A stretch of 64,000 nucleotides of DNA. It comes from Halocafeteria seosinensis (taxonomy: Eukaryota > Sar > Bigyra > Bicosoecida). The notes under the pieces were generated by a model. That model worked only from the letters and a program-made list of their open reading frames with translations, searched no databases and had not been told where the DNA came from. Location of the stretch: NCBI GenBank assembly GCA_001687465.1, contig LVLI01000154.1, forward strand, positions 62,001-126,000. The letters are read 5' to 3'. The translations under genes were made by a program, and so were the position numbers. Within the stretch, counting starts at the first letter, position 1. Each line of letters begins with the position of its first letter. Below are positions 63,754 to 64,000 of the stretch, one piece after another.

Positions 63754-64000
63754 TTACTGTTCTACATCCTCCACAGCGGTATCATCACCCTTTTCTCCTT
63801 CTTCACCATTATCACTTGTCCACAGAGTAAGGTTGTCACGGATGAGTTGCATAATCAAGGTAGCATCCTTGTATTGCTCTTCCTGTAAGCTGTCCAACTC
63901 ACTGATAGCTTCGTCAAATGCCGTCTTGGCAAGGGTGCAAGCTTCTTGGGGCATGGACAAGATCTCGTAAAAGAAGACAGAGTAATTTAATGCTAATCCC
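63754..64000 (-). CDS. 14-3-3 protein, C-terminal part (5' end outside window)
   Basis: The frame is open to the right edge of the window and ends at 63754. The first visible residues, [14 protein letters not shown], match the conserved 14-3-3 helix, and SEEL-like helices follow: [39 protein letters not shown]. The tail is acidic and variable ([18 protein letters not shown]), as in other 14-3-3s. These dimers bind phospho-Ser/Thr motifs on many client proteins. About a third of the usual 240-250 residues is visible, with no intron. Confidence 0.95.
   Translation of the reverse strand, partial: GLALNYSVFFYEILSMPQEACTLAKTAFDEAISELDSLQEEQYKDATLIMQLIRDNLTLWTSDNGEEGEKGDDTAVEDVEQ

Overview
The window is nuclear DNA of a eukaryote. 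Almost every gene is interrupted by short GT-AG introns, mostly 58-90 nt (range 41-253). Genes lie on both strands, often head to head with 95-420 bp between start codons. An axonemal inner-arm dynein light chain (p28/DNALI1 type) at 16.3-17.3 kb implies a flagellated or ciliated cell. Together with a myosin carrying RCC1 repeats, RAP-domain proteins and a Cys-rich multipass receptor, this suggests a free-living or parasitic protist. A stramenopile or another SAR lineage is a guess that a phylogeny would have to test. Nothing here looks bacterial, viral or organellar. All splice models are mine, built from splice-site consensus, reading-frame phase and conserved protein continuity.

Layout. 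0-9.5 kb: the 3' part of a Cys-rich multipass membrane receptor, then a TPR plus coiled-coil protein that appears as two adjacent frames but is one spliced gene. 9.9-19.5 kb: an organelle-type DEAD-box helicase with a GUCT domain, an STI1-like TPR co-chaperone, eIF3m, the axonemal dynein light chain and a PH-domain protein. 20.5-26.7 kb: an ADP-ribosylglycohydrolase, a longin/TRAPP-like protein, a TPR protein with an RPAP3_C-like end, and a small MGQYY-family protein. 27.4-29.6 kb: an 80-bp inverted repeat around the probable first exon of a P-loop ATPase, the one accessory-looking locus. 30-36 kb: a ZIP metal transporter, a disordered protein and a TM9SF/EMP70 protein. 36-43 kb: fibrillarin, a SMAP-domain protein, a Bmt2-type rRNA methyltransferase and a repeat-rich protein of unknown function. 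43-48.5 kb: a secreted carboxylesterase, then two respiratory-chain genes head to head (a complex III hinge protein on minus, complex I NDUFV2 on plus), and a small membrane protein. 48.9-58.5 kb: a 2196-residue myosin-RCC1 protein flanked by two RAP-domain proteins. 59-64 kb: a giant ankyrin-PH-IQ-WW-fimbrin protein and the 3' end of a 14-3-3 gene.

Most genes are housekeeping: translation and ribosome biogenesis (eIF3m, fibrillarin, Bmt2), organelle RNA metabolism (DEAD-box, two RAP proteins), respiration (NDUFV2, QCR6), membrane traffic (TM9SF, TRAPP-like), actin cytoskeleton (myosin, fimbrin fusion) and cilia (DNALI1, perhaps the RPAP3-like protein). The main surprises are the hidden QCR6 gene with a possible 8-nt exon, the split TPR/coiled-coil gene, an in-frame intron inside the helicase, two large multi-domain cytoskeletal fusions, and the inverted repeat at 27.4-27.9 kb.
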